Source of the DNA: Streptomyces sp. NBC_00162
GTDB taxonomy: Bacteria; Actinomycetota; Actinomycetes; Streptomycetales; Streptomycetaceae
Direction: 5' to 3'
NCBI RefSeq assembly: GCF_024611995.1
Contig: NZ_CP102509.1
Coordinates: forward strand, 5,022,001 to 5,086,000
Length of the DNA: 64,000 bases
Shown: in pieces, positions 14,669-24,463 of the stretch
Layout of the letters: each line of letters opens with the position of its first letter
How positions within the stretch are numbered: the first letter of the stretch is position 1
The notes under the pieces: model-generated
Told to the model about the DNA's origin: nothing
Database searches by the model: none
The model's input: the letters and a program-made list of their open reading frames with translations, nothing else
Made by a program: the position numbers and the translations under genes

Positions 14669-17512
14669 CTACGGACGGCAGGGCGCGTCGACCTCCACAT
14701 CCTTGAGAAAGCGGTCGTACTCGTCCTTGGGGAGCGGCTCCGGCACGAGTGCACACAGGGCTTCGCGCCACGAGGAGAAGTCGATGGTGTGGCGTGCGAA
14801 GGTCCCGTCCTCCTTGAGGGAGAGGACTCCGCCTCCGGGGCCGGAGAGCAGCCGCACTGTGCTCTCAGTGTCGGTGCCCGAGTCGGGGATGGTCCAGCTG
14901 CCCACGGCGTCGCCGGAGGCCGTGTCCCAGAACTGCAGGGTCCACTCGGAGCCGTTTCTGACGCGTTGTACGAGGAGTCTGGCGTCCTTGCTGAAGACGA
15001 CAGACCGATCGCCGTACTGCATTCCGGTCGAACTCCGCGTGACGTGCCCGGTCCCGACGTCCAGGATGCCGATGAGGCGATTGCCGTTGACGGTCGCGAC
15101 TTTCTCCCCGGTGTGGCTGACGACAAGGGTGGTCCCCAAGGTCACTGTGGAGCTCAGGGAGCTCTTGCGTGTCTGTGCGAGACGCGCTTCGGTGGTCCAC
15201 TTCCACACGGTCACATCACTGCCGGCGAGGACGGCCACGGCACTTCCGTCCCCGCTGGTGTCCGCGACGTCCAACGAGGGGCTGTACTCGCCGAGGTCCT
15301 GGCGTGTCTCCCACGACCGGCTGTCGAGCAGCAGGAGCCGCCCGGCCCCGGGCACGAGGACGTGTATCCCGTCCGGCATGAAGAGCAACGGGGTGGTCTT
15401 GCCGGTGGACTGCTCGGGGAACGTCCGGGAGGCTCCCACCTGGGTTCCCGTGCGCGGATCCCAGAGCGTCAGCTCCGTCTCCTCCAGCAGAGCGGCGCGG
15501 CTGCCGTCGGTGTTCACGGCCACTGAGGATTCGTTCGCGGAGGTCTTCCGGGGGATGCGTCCCCTGCGCTGAACACCGGCGTCGCCATCGGTGACCGTCC
15601 ACAGGTCGGTGCCGTTCGCGCTCGACCGCAGCGCCATGCCGGTGAGAGTGAGCTCGTCGGGTTTGACCCGGTCCTCGTTCGGCAGGTTCTCGCCGCCCTG
15701 CCGGGCCGCCGTGGCGAAGAGGGACACTGCCCCGTTTTCGGCCGCCGCAGCTACCCACGTGCCGTCGGCGGAGCCGGCGACGTTTCGGACGGGCCACGTG
15801 AACGAGCCCAGGCTGCGCCGCCGTCGCAGGGCGGGGTCGTAGACGGTCACCGACTGGCCGTCCGACATCGAGATCAGCCGGCCGCTGTCGGTGGGCAGGG
15901 CGAGCGCGCGCGTGCCGGTCGAGTTGGCGGCCAGCGGCGGTCCGTCCGCCAGTTCTGCGATGCGTTTGCCCTCGGTCAGACTCCACAGTTCGTCCTTGCC
16001 GCCCTTCTTCGGTGCGAGGACGTACGCCCAGTCGCCGTGGGGAGAGAGCATGACGCCCCTGGCCTCCTCCCCCGTGGGCAGCCCGGGTACCTGGCGCGCG
16101 GGGCTCCACGTGTTCGAGGCCGGGGTGTAGTCCCGCACGGTGCCCGTGTCACCGGTGAAGGTGATGAGCCGGTTCGAGGCGTCGAAGGCGAGGCTGATCC
16201 CGTCCGAAGCGGCGGGGCCTTCGGTGACGGCCGTGCCGGTACCGGTGTCCCAGACGCTGAGGTGTTCGCCGTCCATGGCTGGGGTGTAGTAGGTCGCGGC
16301 CAGCCACTTTCCATCGTCGGACAGTGCGTGACCCTGCAGCCTCTTGTGCGCTTGGGACAGTTCCCTCCCGTCGCTGGCGACGATGGTCCGCAGCAGCTTG
16401 GCGCCGGGCACGTCCCACAGCTCGATCTCGTTGAAGGCGGTCTCCATCACGAGCAGCTTTCCGTCCGCGCTGAACTGGAGCGCACCTCCGTTCTGCGGTC
16501 CCTGAGTGGACAGCGACGGCAGGGACTTGCCAGAACGGATGTCGTAGAGGTGTACGTCGTCGTAGTCCCGGTAGTAGGCGAGGGTGCTGCCATCGGGGCT
16601 GATCGCGACATTGGCGTTGGGGACCGTCCCCGCCCCGCGGTACTCGGCCACCTGATCGCTTCCCGCCTCGAAGTGCCGTGCCACACCCTCGTTGGCCGCC
16701 ACCGCCCGGGCCATGGCCTGCGCCGACTCTCCGGTCGGCTGCACCGCCTCTGCGTACAGGGCGAGCTGGGCCGCCCTGCGTGGGTCCGTTCCGGCGATTT
16801 CCAGGGCGCGGGCCGCGAGGGCCTGGGAGGCGGAGCGCCGTGCGCGGTCGACGGCCTCGCCCCGTTGCTGCCAGGCGACAATGCCGGCGATGAGGGCCGT
16901 CACCAGGAGCACGGACAGTGCGGCTACGGCGCCTCGGAGCATGCGGGTGGCGATGCGGTGCTGGCGGAGGTCCTCGCTGTCCAGCGCGTCCTTGCTGCGG
17001 CCGTGCAGGGGAGCGGCGAGCGTGGCGACGGCGTCGCGGAACTCCGCCTGGCGTAAGGAGAGTTTGTCGGACTCACGGAATGCGGTGAGATCGACCCAGA
17101 GGGGTTCGGTCCTGAACTTGTTGCGGAGGACCGGCGGCAGAGCGGTCGTGCCGTCCCAGTCGAAGTCACCCGTCCGTGTGTCCCAAAAGACCGTGCCGCC
17201 GCTGACAGCGATGAGGAAGTGGTCCAATGGGCGGTTCGCGACCCAGAACTCGATCTCCTCGCGCACCCAGCGTGATTCCGCGGCCTCGGGCGAGGCCAGG
17301 TAGATGAAGTAACGGGACCGTGCCAGCTCCTCCTTGATGGATCCGCCGAGGTCGCTGTTGGCCGAGAGGCTGGTGGTGTCCCGGAAAACGTTGATGACCT
17401 GACGGCGTGTCCAAGGCCTGGCGAGCCGGTGCAGGCCGCGCTGAAGCCCCTCGGCCAGAGTGATATCCCGTTTGTGGCTGTATGAGATGAACGCATCGCG
17501 TTCGCGGTCCAT
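14669..17512 (-). CDS. TIR-domain protein with membrane helix and C-terminal beta-propeller
   Basis: A 947-aa protein. Residues 1-165 are a TIR domain (DAFISYSHKRD; RDTTSLSANSDLGGSIKEEL; SRWVREEIEFWV with the likely catalytic glutamate E86). One transmembrane helix spans about 194-214. Residues 216-257 hold the RARRSASQALAARAL...RRAAQLALYA linker typical of actinobacterial STAND/WD40 proteins. The rest, about 270-930, is a WD40-like propeller with repeats such as AISPDGSTLAYYRDYDD and ELWDVPGAKLL. TIR domains either signal by homotypic contact or cleave NAD+. This architecture lacks the NTPase core of STAND proteins and puts the TIR and propeller on opposite sides of the membrane. It is divergent from the 205-aa gene at 17602. 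A signalling or defence role is inferred. Confidence 0.85.
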   Translation of the reverse strand: MDRERDAFISYSHKRDITLAEGLQRGLHRLARPWTRRQVINVFRDTTSLSANSDLGGSIKEELARSRYFIYLASPEAAESRWVREEIEFWVANRPLDHFLIAVSGGTVFWDTRTGDFDWDGTTALPPVLRNKFRTEPLWVDLTAFRESDKLSLRQAEFRDAVATLAAPLHGRSKDALDSEDLRQHRIATRMLRGAVAALSVLLVTALIAGIVAWQQRGEAVDRARRSASQALAARALEIAGTDPRRAAQLALYAEAVQPTGESAQAMARAVAANEGVARHFEAGSDQVAEYRGAGTVPNANVAISPDGSTLAYYRDYDDVHLYDIRSGKSLPSLSTQGPQNGGALQFSADGKLLVMETAFNEIELWDVPGAKLLRTIVASDGRELSQAHKRLQGHALSDDGKWLAATYYTPAMDGEHLSVWDTGTGTAVTEGPAASDGISLAFDASNRLITFTGDTGTVRDYTPASNTWSPARQVPGLPTGEEARGVMLSPHGDWAYVLAPKKGGKDELWSLTEGKRIAELADGPPLAANSTGTRALALPTDSGRLISMSDGQSVTVYDPALRRRRSLGSFTWPVRNVAGSADGTWVAAAAENGAVSLFATAARQGGENLPNEDRVKPDELTLTGMALRSSANGTDLWTVTDGDAGVQRRGRIPRKTSANESSVAVNTDGSRAALLEETELTLWDPRTGTQVGASRTFPEQSTGKTTPLLFMPDGIHVLVPGAGRLLLLDSRSWETRQDLGEYSPSLDVADTSGDGSAVAVLAGSDVTVWKWTTEARLAQTRKSSLSSTVTLGTTLVVSHTGEKVATVNGNRLIGILDVGTGHVTRSSTGMQYGDRSVVFSKDARLLVQRVRNGSEWTLQFWDTASGDAVGSWTIPDSGTDTESTVRLLSGPGGGVLSLKEDGTFARHTIDFSSWREALCALVPEPLPKDEYDRFLKDVEVDAPCRP

Positions 17513-17601
17513 GGCTGCCCCCCAGCTCGCCCGCCCCTTGTGTGATCCCTCTCAACTCGTAGGGTTACACGAAGGATTCACTGCAAGGGAGAGGTCGGGG
17601 G

Positions 17602-18219
17602 ATGGGGTTACGGCGCAGGGGCAGGCGTGGCGGTGGAAAGTTCGGCCCGCAGGAGATCACGGTCAAGCTCGCCATCCCGTTCGTCGGGGAGATCAGCGGC
17701 GTCTGGGAGCCTGTGGACTCCGAGCGCGAGGCCGCCTGGGAGCTGTACGTCGAATTGGCCACCCGGATCTCGGTCGTGGAACTGGGCGAGGACGAGGGCC
17801 TGCTGCGGGAGGCGCTGTCCTCCCTCTACACCGTCTTCGGCACCACGAGGGAGATCCTGCGCCGGTATGGTCCCGCGGTCGCTCCTCGCGTTGCGCCGGG
17901 GCACGTGACCTTCGGGGTCCTGGCGGTCAACGTGCTCAACCTCTCGATCAGGCCGCTGCTCAGCCGGTGGCATCCGCTGCTCACCGCGCACGAGGCGACG
18001 CGCGGGGAGCACGTCGATCCCGTTTCGCATGAGCGGCGGTGGGCGCGGGCGGAGGAACTTCGGGGCGAGATCGACAGGGTGCGCAAGGTGCTGCTCTCGC
18101 TCGCCCAGACCCTCAACGAGGTGGCCGGCGTCGGGGACTTGATCACGGCAAGGGTTCCGCGACAGGCGTCCGCCACGGAAGCACCTGCTACGGAAGCACC
18201 CGCTTCGGAGACTCCCTAG
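17602..18219 (+). CDS. conserved hypothetical 205-aa protein, divergent partner of the TIR gene
   Basis: I do not recognise a named family. The protein starts with a basic tail (MGLRRRGRRGGGK), then a mostly helical domain: DSEREAAWELYVELATRISV, REALSSLYTVFGTTREILRR, FGVLAVNVLNLSIRPLLSRW, and a coiled-coil-like helix EELRGEIDRVRKVLLSLAQTLNEVAG. It ends in a low-complexity ATEAPATEAPASETP tail. There is no membrane segment or signal peptide. It faces the TIR-propeller gene across 89 bp, suggesting shared control. Its stop overlaps the next gene's stop in CTAG. Confidence 0.6.
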   Translation: MGLRRRGRRGGGKFGPQEITVKLAIPFVGEISGVWEPVDSEREAAWELYVELATRISVVELGEDEGLLREALSSLYTVFGTTREILRRYGPAVAPRVAPGHVTFGVLAVNVLNLSIRPLLSRWHPLLTAHEATRGEHVDPVSHERRWARAEELRGEIDRVRKVLLSLAQTLNEVAGVGDLITARVPRQASATEAPATEAPASETP

Positions 18220-19553
18220 CCGCGCGGGTAGCGGGCCAGCCAGCCCGGGGAGGCGGCCGTGGGGCCGTGGAGGGCCGGGCCCTGGGTCATCTCCAGGGCG
18301 AAGTCGTCGGCGAGCTCCAGCAGCGTGGCGCGGCCCTCGAGCTCGGCGAGCCAGGCGGCCGGGAGGGCGGTCTCGCCGTGGAGGGCGCCGAGGAGGGCCC
18401 CGCACAGGGCGCCGGAGGCGGCGGAGTCCCCGCCGTGGTTGACGGCGAGGCGCAGCCCGTGCGGGATGTCCTCGGCGACCAGGGCGCAGTAGACGGCGAC
18501 GGCGAGGGCGGCTTCGGCGTCGCCGGTGGAGAGGGCTTCGACGGTCGCGGGGCCGGGTGCGCCCTGGGTGACGGCCGACAGGGCGTGCTGGAGGGCGTCG
18601 GTGACGGCCTGGTGGCCGGGCCGGGCGCCGAGCAGGCCGAGGGCGCGCTGGACGGCGGAGTCCAGGGACTCGCCGCGGGTCAGGCCGTGGACGACGAGCG
18701 CGAAGGCCCCGGCCGAGAGGTACGCGGCGGGGTGGCCGTGGCTCTGCGCGGCGCATTCGACGGACAGCTGGAGGACCAGGGCGGGCTCCCAGCCGACGAG
18801 CAGCCCGAAGGGGGCCGAGCGGGCGGCGGCGGCCGCGTTGCGGGCGGTGGGGTTCTTCGGCTGGGCGAGGGTGCCGAGGATCTCGTCGGCGAAGCCGGTC
18901 AGGCAGGCGCGGTCCGGGTCGCGGCGGACGTAGAGCCACTCCTGCCGCGCGAGCCAGCCGTTGTCCTTGCGGCGCTCGTCGGGGCCCCAGTCGTGCTGGG
19001 TGGCGGCCCAGCGGAGGTAGGCGCGGTGGACGTCGGTGGGCGGGTGCCAGGCGCCGGTGTCCCGGCGTACGTGGGCCCGTATGAGGCCGTCCACGGTGAA
19101 GAGGGTGAGCTGGGTGGCGGCGGTGACGGGGGTGGTGGTGGGCGCGGTCAGGCCCTCCGGGCCGTGGGCCTCGCGGATGGCGTCGAGGGAGAGTCCGCCG
19201 CCCGGTGCGCCGAAGGCGTCGCCGATGGCGGAGCCGAGGAGGGTGCCGCGGACGCGGCTGCGGAAGTCCTGCTGCTCGAAGCGGCCCCACAGGCCGCCGG
19301 CCAGGGACGCGGTGCGCCCGGCGGTGGCGGCCGGGCCGCGGGGGTGCGTCGGGCCGTGCGTCAGGCCGCGGCCGTCCGTCGCGCCGCGGCCGTCCGTGGA
19401 AACGGCGTGGCCGTCCGTCGAAACGGGGTGGCCGGAAGCCTCACCTGGTCCCTCCACCGTGCCCTGAATGATCACCGCGCCCGCGCCGTCCGTGGCGTCC
19501 ACCGCCCTCACCGTCCCCCTGGCCGTGCCTGCCCGCCGCACCTGCGACAGCAC
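18216..19553 (-). CDS. ADP-ribosylglycohydrolase-fold protein, probable pseudoenzyme
   Basis: A 445-aa ARH-fold protein: RVRGTLLGSAIGDAFGAP, then TAATQLTLFTVDGLIRAHV, and near the C-terminus NHGGDSAASGALCGALLGAL. Active members read TDDT in the second motif and GDSD or GDTD in the third, where the aspartates bind two Mg2+ ions. Here they are TAAT and GDSA, so most of the metal ligands are gone and hydrolysis of ADP-ribose bonds is unlikely. A ligand-sensing role is possible. Residues 1-90 are a disordered Gly/Thr/Asp-rich tail with STDG repeats. The GTG start at 19553 is uncertain; translation could begin later, nearer residue 85. Confidence 0.75.
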   Translation of the reverse strand: MLSQVRRAGTARGTVRAVDATDGAGAVIIQGTVEGPGEASGHPVSTDGHAVSTDGRGATDGRGLTHGPTHPRGPAATAGRTASLAGGLWGRFEQQDFRSRVRGTLLGSAIGDAFGAPGGGLSLDAIREAHGPEGLTAPTTTPVTAATQLTLFTVDGLIRAHVRRDTGAWHPPTDVHRAYLRWAATQHDWGPDERRKDNGWLARQEWLYVRRDPDRACLTGFADEILGTLAQPKNPTARNAAAAARSAPFGLLVGWEPALVLQLSVECAAQSHGHPAAYLSAGAFALVVHGLTRGESLDSAVQRALGLLGARPGHQAVTDALQHALSAVTQGAPGPATVEALSTGDAEAALAVAVYCALVAEDIPHGLRLAVNHGGDSAASGALCGALLGALHGETALPAAWLAELEGRATLLELADDFALEMTQGPALHGPTAASPGWLARYPRG

Positions 19554-19628
19554 TGGCGGGCACTGTAGTGGACAGCTTCGTTCGAATCCGGAAGCAGTCC
19601 GTCAAGCGGTCCGTAAGCATGCGGAGAA

Positions 19629-19655
19629 CGGCCGGAAAGCGAACGCTTTCGGCCG
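19629..19655. repeat. imperfect hairpin in divergent promoter region
   Basis: CGGCCGGAAAGCG (19629-19641), two bases, CGCTTTCGGCCG (19644-19655), with one bulged base. It sits between the divergent ARH-fold and phosphatase genes and could be an operator or a 5' leader structure. The rest of the 205-bp gap shows nothing I can assign. Confidence 0.4.
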
Positions 19656-19758
19656 CCACCCCGGCTGATGGCACGTTTTGCCACTCGCCTTCGAGACGGC
19701 CGGTTTCAGCCATGCCTCGTTCATCCGGCGTTCTCCGCGGCCGCCCAGCCTCACAGGC

Positions 19759-20823
19759 ATGAAGAAGGCACTCCTCGCCGCGACCGTCGTCGCCTCCGCA
19801 CTCACCGCTTCCCTGATCGCGGCCCCGCTCGCCTCCGCCACCGGCTGGGACCGCCACGACCGCTCCGTCATCCCGTTCACCGAGGCCACCGTCACCGCCG
19901 GAGCCGATGGTTCCTTCACCCTCAAGTGGAAGGCCCAGGGCACCAAGCGGGTCGAGATCAAGGCGAACGGCAAGGTCGTCGCGAAGGGCGGCGCCCAGGG
20001 CCAGGCCGTCGTCACGGGGCTGCCCGCCGCCGACCGCCAGTGGTTCGACTTCAAGGCGCAGCACGGCCAGGGCCTGCACCTCGCCGACCGCCTGATCAAG
20101 CTGGACGGCACCGTCAACTTCCGCGACGCCGGCGGCTACCGCACCACCACCGGCCAGTGGGTCAAGATGGGCGAGGTCTACCGCTCCGACGCCCTCAACA
20201 AGCTGACCGAGAACGACCTGGCCAAGCTCCAGCGCCTGCGCGTCAAGACGGTCTTCGACCTGCGCATGCAGGACGAGCGCACCAAGGACGCCGACAAGGT
20301 CCCCGCGGGCGCCACGTACGTCGTCGCCGACGTCTTCGCGGGCTCCGGCTCCTTCCAGACCATGCCCAGGACCCCCGACGAGGCCGTCAAGGCCATGGTC
20401 GACGCGGAGCGGGCCATGGTCTCCGGCGAGGGCGGCAAGAAGGCGTACACGCAGGTCTTTGAAGGCGTGGAGAGCGACCGCAGCCGCTCCGTCCTCTTCC
20501 ACTGCACCGCCGGCAAGGACCGCACCGGCTGGGCCAACGCCTCCCTGCTGACCGCCCTCGGCGTCCCCCGCGAGACCGTCGAGGCCGACTACCTGGCCAG
20601 CAACGACTACCGCAAGGCCGCCAACGACGCGATCCTCGCCCACCTGCCGGCCCAGCAGGCCGCCGTCTACAAGCCGATGCTCGACGTGCGCTCCGAGTAC
20701 CTCAACGCGGGCTACGACGAGGTCTCGGCGAAGTACGGCTCCTTCGACCGCTACCTCAAGGACGGGCTCGGCATCGACGCCCGCGAGCTGAAGCAGCTCA
20801 AGAAGGACCTCCTCGTCGGCTGA
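19759..20823 (+). CDS. secreted tyrosine-protein phosphatase (Y_phosphatase3 type)
   Basis: A 354-aa protein with a signal peptide (MKKALLAATVVASALTASLI to about residue 30). A small beta domain (about 40-105) follows, then a phosphatase domain with NFRDAGGYRT at the start and the catalytic P-loop HCTAGKDRTG (C-x5-R) near residue 251. The FRDxGG start and HCxAGKDRTG loop define the lipid/tyrosine phosphatase group related to MptpB and LipA. The leading beta domain occurs in secreted actinobacterial forms. It is exported and probably acts on extracellular phosphoesters. A strong terminator follows. Confidence 0.87.
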   Translation: MKKALLAATVVASALTASLIAAPLASATGWDRHDRSVIPFTEATVTAGADGSFTLKWKAQGTKRVEIKANGKVVAKGGAQGQAVVTGLPAADRQWFDFKAQHGQGLHLADRLIKLDGTVNFRDAGGYRTTTGQWVKMGEVYRSDALNKLTENDLAKLQRLRVKTVFDLRMQDERTKDADKVPAGATYVVADVFAGSGSFQTMPRTPDEAVKAMVDAERAMVSGEGGKKAYTQVFEGVESDRSRSVLFHCTAGKDRTGWANASLLTALGVPRETVEADYLASNDYRKAANDAILAHLPAQQAAVYKPMLDVRSEYLNAGYDEVSAKYGSFDRYLKDGLGIDARELKQLKKDLLVG

Positions 20824-20859
20824 CCCGGCCCGGCCGGCCCAGTCCAGTCCAGGAGTGCA

Positions 20860-20893
20860 GGAGCCCGGCCGGATCACTCCCCGGCCGGGCTCC
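20860..20893. terminator. hairpin terminator between convergent phosphatase and fbiC
   Basis: A perfect 13-bp stem, GGAGCCCGGCCGG (20860-20872) with CCGGCCGGGCTCC (20881-20893), and an 8-base loop. It can serve both convergent genes. Confidence 0.75.
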
Positions 20894-20924
20894 ACCCGTT
20901 CCTCAGGGCCTCAGTCCTCAGCCC

Positions 20925-23516
20925 TCAGTCCAGTACGGGCAGCAGCTCCGGCAGGTGCCCGTCCGAGGCGCGGGCCGCGTCCTGGCGCTCCCGCGGCACC
21001 TCCCCGTACAGCGTCGTACGGGCCTTCGCGGGCCGCCCCGCGGCCTCGGCGACGGCGATCAGGTCCCGGACCGACTTGTACGAGCCGTAACTCGATCCCG
21101 CCATCCGCGAGATCGTCTCCTCCATCAGGGTCCCGCCGAGGTCGTTGGCCCCGGACCGCAGCATCTCGGCCGCGCCCTCGGTGCCCAGCTTCACCCAGCT
21201 GGTCTGGATGTTGGGGATGTACGGGTGGAGCAGGATCCGCGCCATCGCCGTCACCGCCCGGTTGTCGCGGACCGTGGGGCCGGGCCGGGCGATGCCCGCC
21301 AGGTACACGGGCGCGTTCGTGTGGATGAACGGGAGCGTCACGAACTCCGTGAAGCCGGCGACGTTGTTCGACAGCGCGGTCCGCTGGATCCGGGCCAGCG
21401 TGCGGAAGTGCCCCAGCCAGTGCCGAGGCTGGTCCACGTGCCCGTACATCATCGTGGACGAGGACCGGATCCCGAGCTCGTGCGCGGTGCTGATGACCTC
21501 GATCCAGTCCGCCGTCGGGAGCTTGCCCTTGGTCAGGACCCACCGGACCTCGTCGTCCAGGATCTCCGCCGCCGTGCCCGGGATGGAGTCCAGCCCGGCC
21601 TCCTTGGCGGCCGTCAGCCAGTCCCGTACGGACATCCCCGTCCGCGTGGCCCCGTTGACGACCTCCATCGGCGAGAAGGCGTGCACGTGCATGCCGGGGA
21701 CGCGCTGCTTCACCGCGCGCGCGATGTCGAAGTACGCCGTCCCGGGCAGGTCCGGGTGGATGCCGCCCTGCATGCAGACCTCGACCGCGCCCACGTCCCA
21801 GGCCTGGGCGGCCCGGTCGGCGACCTGGTCCAGGGACAGCGTGTACGCGTCGGCGTCCGTGCGGCGCTGCGCGAAGGCGCAGAAGCGGCAGCCGGTGTAA
21901 CAGACGTTGGTGAAGTTGATGTTGCGCGTGACGATGTAGGTGACCTCGTCCCCGACCACCGACTTCCGCAGGTCGTCGGCGATCCGGCACAGCGCGTCCA
22001 GCGCCGGGCCGTCCGCGTGCAGCAGGGCGAGGGCCTGGTCGTCGGTGAGCCCGGTCGGGTCGTCGGCGGCCTGCGCGAGCGCGGCCCGTACGTCGGTGTC
22101 GATCCGCTCGGGCACCATGCCGGGCGCGGCCGCCTCGCGCAGCGACTCCCAGTCGCCGTAGACCTCGTCGAAATCGTCGCGGCGGTCGCCGGTGCGGCCC
22201 TCCGTGTCGATGGTGGTGTGCAGATCGGTGCGCCCGTACGCGGTGAAGCCCTCGTCCGGCTCCTGCCACGGCCGGCCCTCGACCCGCGCGGACTCGTCGG
22301 CCAGCCCGGTGTCCGGGTCGGCCAGCGCGCGGACGTGCGGCAGCAGCCGGGGGTCCAGCCAGGGCTCGCCGCGCTGCACGAACTCCGGGTAGACGCAGAG
22401 CCGTTCGCGCAGCTCGAAGCCGGCCGCCCGGGACTGCTCGGCCAGCAGGTCGATCTGGGGCCACGGGCGTTCGGGATTGACGTGGTCGGGGGTCAGCGGC
22501 GAGACGCCGCCCCAGTCGTCGATCCCGGCGCCGATCAGGCGGGCGTACTCCCCGTCGACCAGGTTGGGCGGCGCCTGCAGGCAGGCGGACGGGCCCATGA
22601 TGTGCCGGGCGACGGCGATCGTGGCGACGAGGTCGTCGAGTTCGGCGTCCGGCATCCCGCGCATCGCCGTGTCCGGCTTGGCGCGGAAGTTCTGGATGAT
22701 CAGCTCCTGGATGCCGTGGTAGGCGCGGGAGACACGGCGCAGCGCGAACAGGGACTCCGCGCGCTCCTCGTACGTCTCGCCGATGCCGATCAGCAGCCCG
22801 CTCGTGAAGGGGACGGAGGAACGCCCGGCGTCCTCCAGGACGCGCAGCCGGACCGCCGGCTCCTTGTCGGGGGAGCCGTGGTGCGGGCCGCCCGGCTCGG
22901 ACCACAGGCGGGTGGCCGTGGTCTCCAGCATCATGCCCATGGACGGGGCGACGGGCTTGAGCCGCTGGAAGTCGGCCCAGGACATCACGCCCGGGTTGAG
23001 GTGGGGGAGGAGGCCGGTCTCCTCCAGGATCCGGATCGAGATGGCCCGTACGTAGGAGATGGTGTCGTTGTAACCCTCCGCCTCGAGCCACTCGCGCGCC
23101 TCGGGCCAGCGGTCCTCGGGCTTGTCGCCGAGGGTGATGAGCGCTTCCTTGCAGCCGAGCTCCGCGCCGCGGCGGGCGATGTCGAGGACCTCGTCCGGGG
23201 ACATGTACATCCCGTGTCCGGCGCGGCGGAGTTTGCCGGGGACGGTGGCGAAGGTGCAGTAGTGGCACTTGTCGCGGCACAGGCGGGTGAGGGGGATGAA
23301 CACGCTCTTCGAGTACGTGATGACACCGGGCCGCCCGGCGGCGGCGAGGCCGGAGTCCCTTACGCGTGCGGCGGAGGCGGCGAGGTCGTCGAGCGCCTCG
23401 CCGCGCGCCTGGAGGAGTACGGCCGCCTCGGTCGCGTCGAGCGCGACGCCGTCGCGGGCCCGCCGGAGCGCGCGGCGCATCGCGTTTTCGGTCGGAGCGT
23501 CACTCGGAGTGGTCAT
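20925..23516 (-). CDS. fbiC: bifunctional FO synthase (7,8-didemethyl-8-hydroxy-5-deazariboflavin synthase)
   Basis: An 863-aa fusion of CofG and CofH, two radical-SAM enzymes that condense 5-amino-6-ribitylaminouracil with tyrosine to give FO, the deazaflavin core of coenzyme F420. The first cluster motif is C80-RDK-C84-HY-C87 and the second C539-YTG-C543-RF-C546. Both are intact CxxxCxxC sites binding [4Fe-4S]. Full length matches actinobacterial FbiC. The ATG at 23516 is the first start in frame. It appears monocistronic. Its product would supply F420 to the LLM and nitroreductase-type proteins encoded elsewhere in the window. Confidence 0.95.
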   Translation of the reverse strand: MTTPSDAPTENAMRRALRRARDGVALDATEAAVLLQARGEALDDLAASAARVRDSGLAAAGRPGVITYSKSVFIPLTRLCRDKCHYCTFATVPGKLRRAGHGMYMSPDEVLDIARRGAELGCKEALITLGDKPEDRWPEAREWLEAEGYNDTISYVRAISIRILEETGLLPHLNPGVMSWADFQRLKPVAPSMGMMLETTATRLWSEPGGPHHGSPDKEPAVRLRVLEDAGRSSVPFTSGLLIGIGETYEERAESLFALRRVSRAYHGIQELIIQNFRAKPDTAMRGMPDAELDDLVATIAVARHIMGPSACLQAPPNLVDGEYARLIGAGIDDWGGVSPLTPDHVNPERPWPQIDLLAEQSRAAGFELRERLCVYPEFVQRGEPWLDPRLLPHVRALADPDTGLADESARVEGRPWQEPDEGFTAYGRTDLHTTIDTEGRTGDRRDDFDEVYGDWESLREAAAPGMVPERIDTDVRAALAQAADDPTGLTDDQALALLHADGPALDALCRIADDLRKSVVGDEVTYIVTRNINFTNVCYTGCRFCAFAQRRTDADAYTLSLDQVADRAAQAWDVGAVEVCMQGGIHPDLPGTAYFDIARAVKQRVPGMHVHAFSPMEVVNGATRTGMSVRDWLTAAKEAGLDSIPGTAAEILDDEVRWVLTKGKLPTADWIEVISTAHELGIRSSSTMMYGHVDQPRHWLGHFRTLARIQRTALSNNVAGFTEFVTLPFIHTNAPVYLAGIARPGPTVRDNRAVTAMARILLHPYIPNIQTSWVKLGTEGAAEMLRSGANDLGGTLMEETISRMAGSSYGSYKSVRDLIAVAEAAGRPAKARTTLYGEVPRERQDAARASDGHLPELLPVLD

Positions 23517-23579
23517 GGGCCGAGCATACGATCCGGTCGCACGGGCACGGGAAGGTCATCGGGATGGTCATAGGGATCG

Positions 23580-24362
23580 TCATCGCATCAGCTCACCGGC
23601 GTTGACCAGCAGCGACTGGCCGGTTATCGCCCGCGCCCGGTCGGAGGCGAGGAAGGCGGCGGCGTCGGCGACGTCCCCGTCGGTGGCGAGCTCGGGCAGC
23701 GCCATGCGCTCGGTGAGGCGGGCGTGGACCTCGGCCTCGGGGACGTTCTCGGTGTGGGCGGTGAAGGTGACGAAGGCCTGCACGGGCGGGCCCCACATCC
23801 AGCCCGGGAGCACGGTGTTGACCCGGATCCGGTGCGGGCCGAGCTCGCGGGCCATGGAGTACATGGCGGAGGTCAGGGCCCCTTTGGAGGCGGCGTAGGC
23901 GGCCTGCTGGACCTCGTTGGGCGCGGCGACGGCGGACTGCGTGCCGATGATGACGACGGAGCCGCCGTTCTCCTTGAGCGCGGGCAGGCAGGCCCGGGTC
24001 ATCCTGAGCGTCCCCAGCAGGTTCACGTCGATGATCTGCTGCCAGGTCCCGAAGTCGGCGTCTTCCAGGCCGCCGAAGTACGAGTCCCAGGCGGCGACGT
24101 GCACGACGGCGTCGATCCGGCCGAACCGCTCCCGCGCGAGCGCGGCGAGGGCCTCGCACTGGCGCTCGTCGCCGATGTCGGTGGGCAGGTAGGCGGTGTG
24201 CGCCCCGTCGGGGTCGATCTCGGCGGCGGACTTGGCCAGATTCGCCTCGGTCCGCGCCCCGAGCACGGCGTTCCCCCCGTCCCGCACCACGGTGGCGGCC
24301 ACCTGATGCCCGAGCCCGGCCCCGACCCCGGAGACGATGACGGTCTTCCCTCGCAGCAGCAT
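23580..24362 (-). CDS. short-chain dehydrogenase/reductase
   Basis: A 260-aa classical SDR: cofactor loop VSGVGAGLGHQVA (residues about 10-22), DIGD acidic pair, NLLGTLRMTRACLPAL, catalytic serine in GTQSAVAAPN, and YAASKGALTSA supplying Y and K. It reduces or oxidises an unknown hydroxy/keto substrate with NAD(P). A perfect palindrome CTGACGGCCCGTCAG ends 24 bases upstream of the ATG and is shared in near-identical form with the gene at 27510. This suggests control by a common TetR-type regulator, probably in a catabolic regulon. Confidence 0.87.
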   Translation of the reverse strand: MLLRGKTVIVSGVGAGLGHQVAATVVRDGGNAVLGARTEANLAKSAAEIDPDGAHTAYLPTDIGDERQCEALAALARERFGRIDAVVHVAAWDSYFGGLEDADFGTWQQIIDVNLLGTLRMTRACLPALKENGGSVVIIGTQSAVAAPNEVQQAAYAASKGALTSAMYSMARELGPHRIRVNTVLPGWMWGPPVQAFVTFTAHTENVPEAEVHARLTERMALPELATDGDVADAAAFLASDRARAITGQSLLVNAGELMR

Positions 24363-24385
24363 GACGCCCTCCAGACGCAGACTAT

Positions 24386-24400
24386 CTGACGGCCCGTCAG
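24386..24400. promoter_or_regulatory. operator palindrome upstream of the SDR
   Basis: CTGACG-GCC-CGTCAG, perfect 6+3+6 palindrome immediately upstream of the SDR. A near copy occurs at 27482-27496. Confidence 0.55.
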
Positions 24401-24463
24401 GCTAGGCGAGCGCGCCGGGCTTGGGAAGGGTGAGGAGGGGTGGGGAGTCGACCCGGTGACCGG

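Noticed and set aside
20955..23573. An 872-codon plus-strand frame opposite fbiC
   Set aside because: FbiC on the minus strand has both radical-SAM motifs; the opposite frame is low-complexity and lacks any domain.
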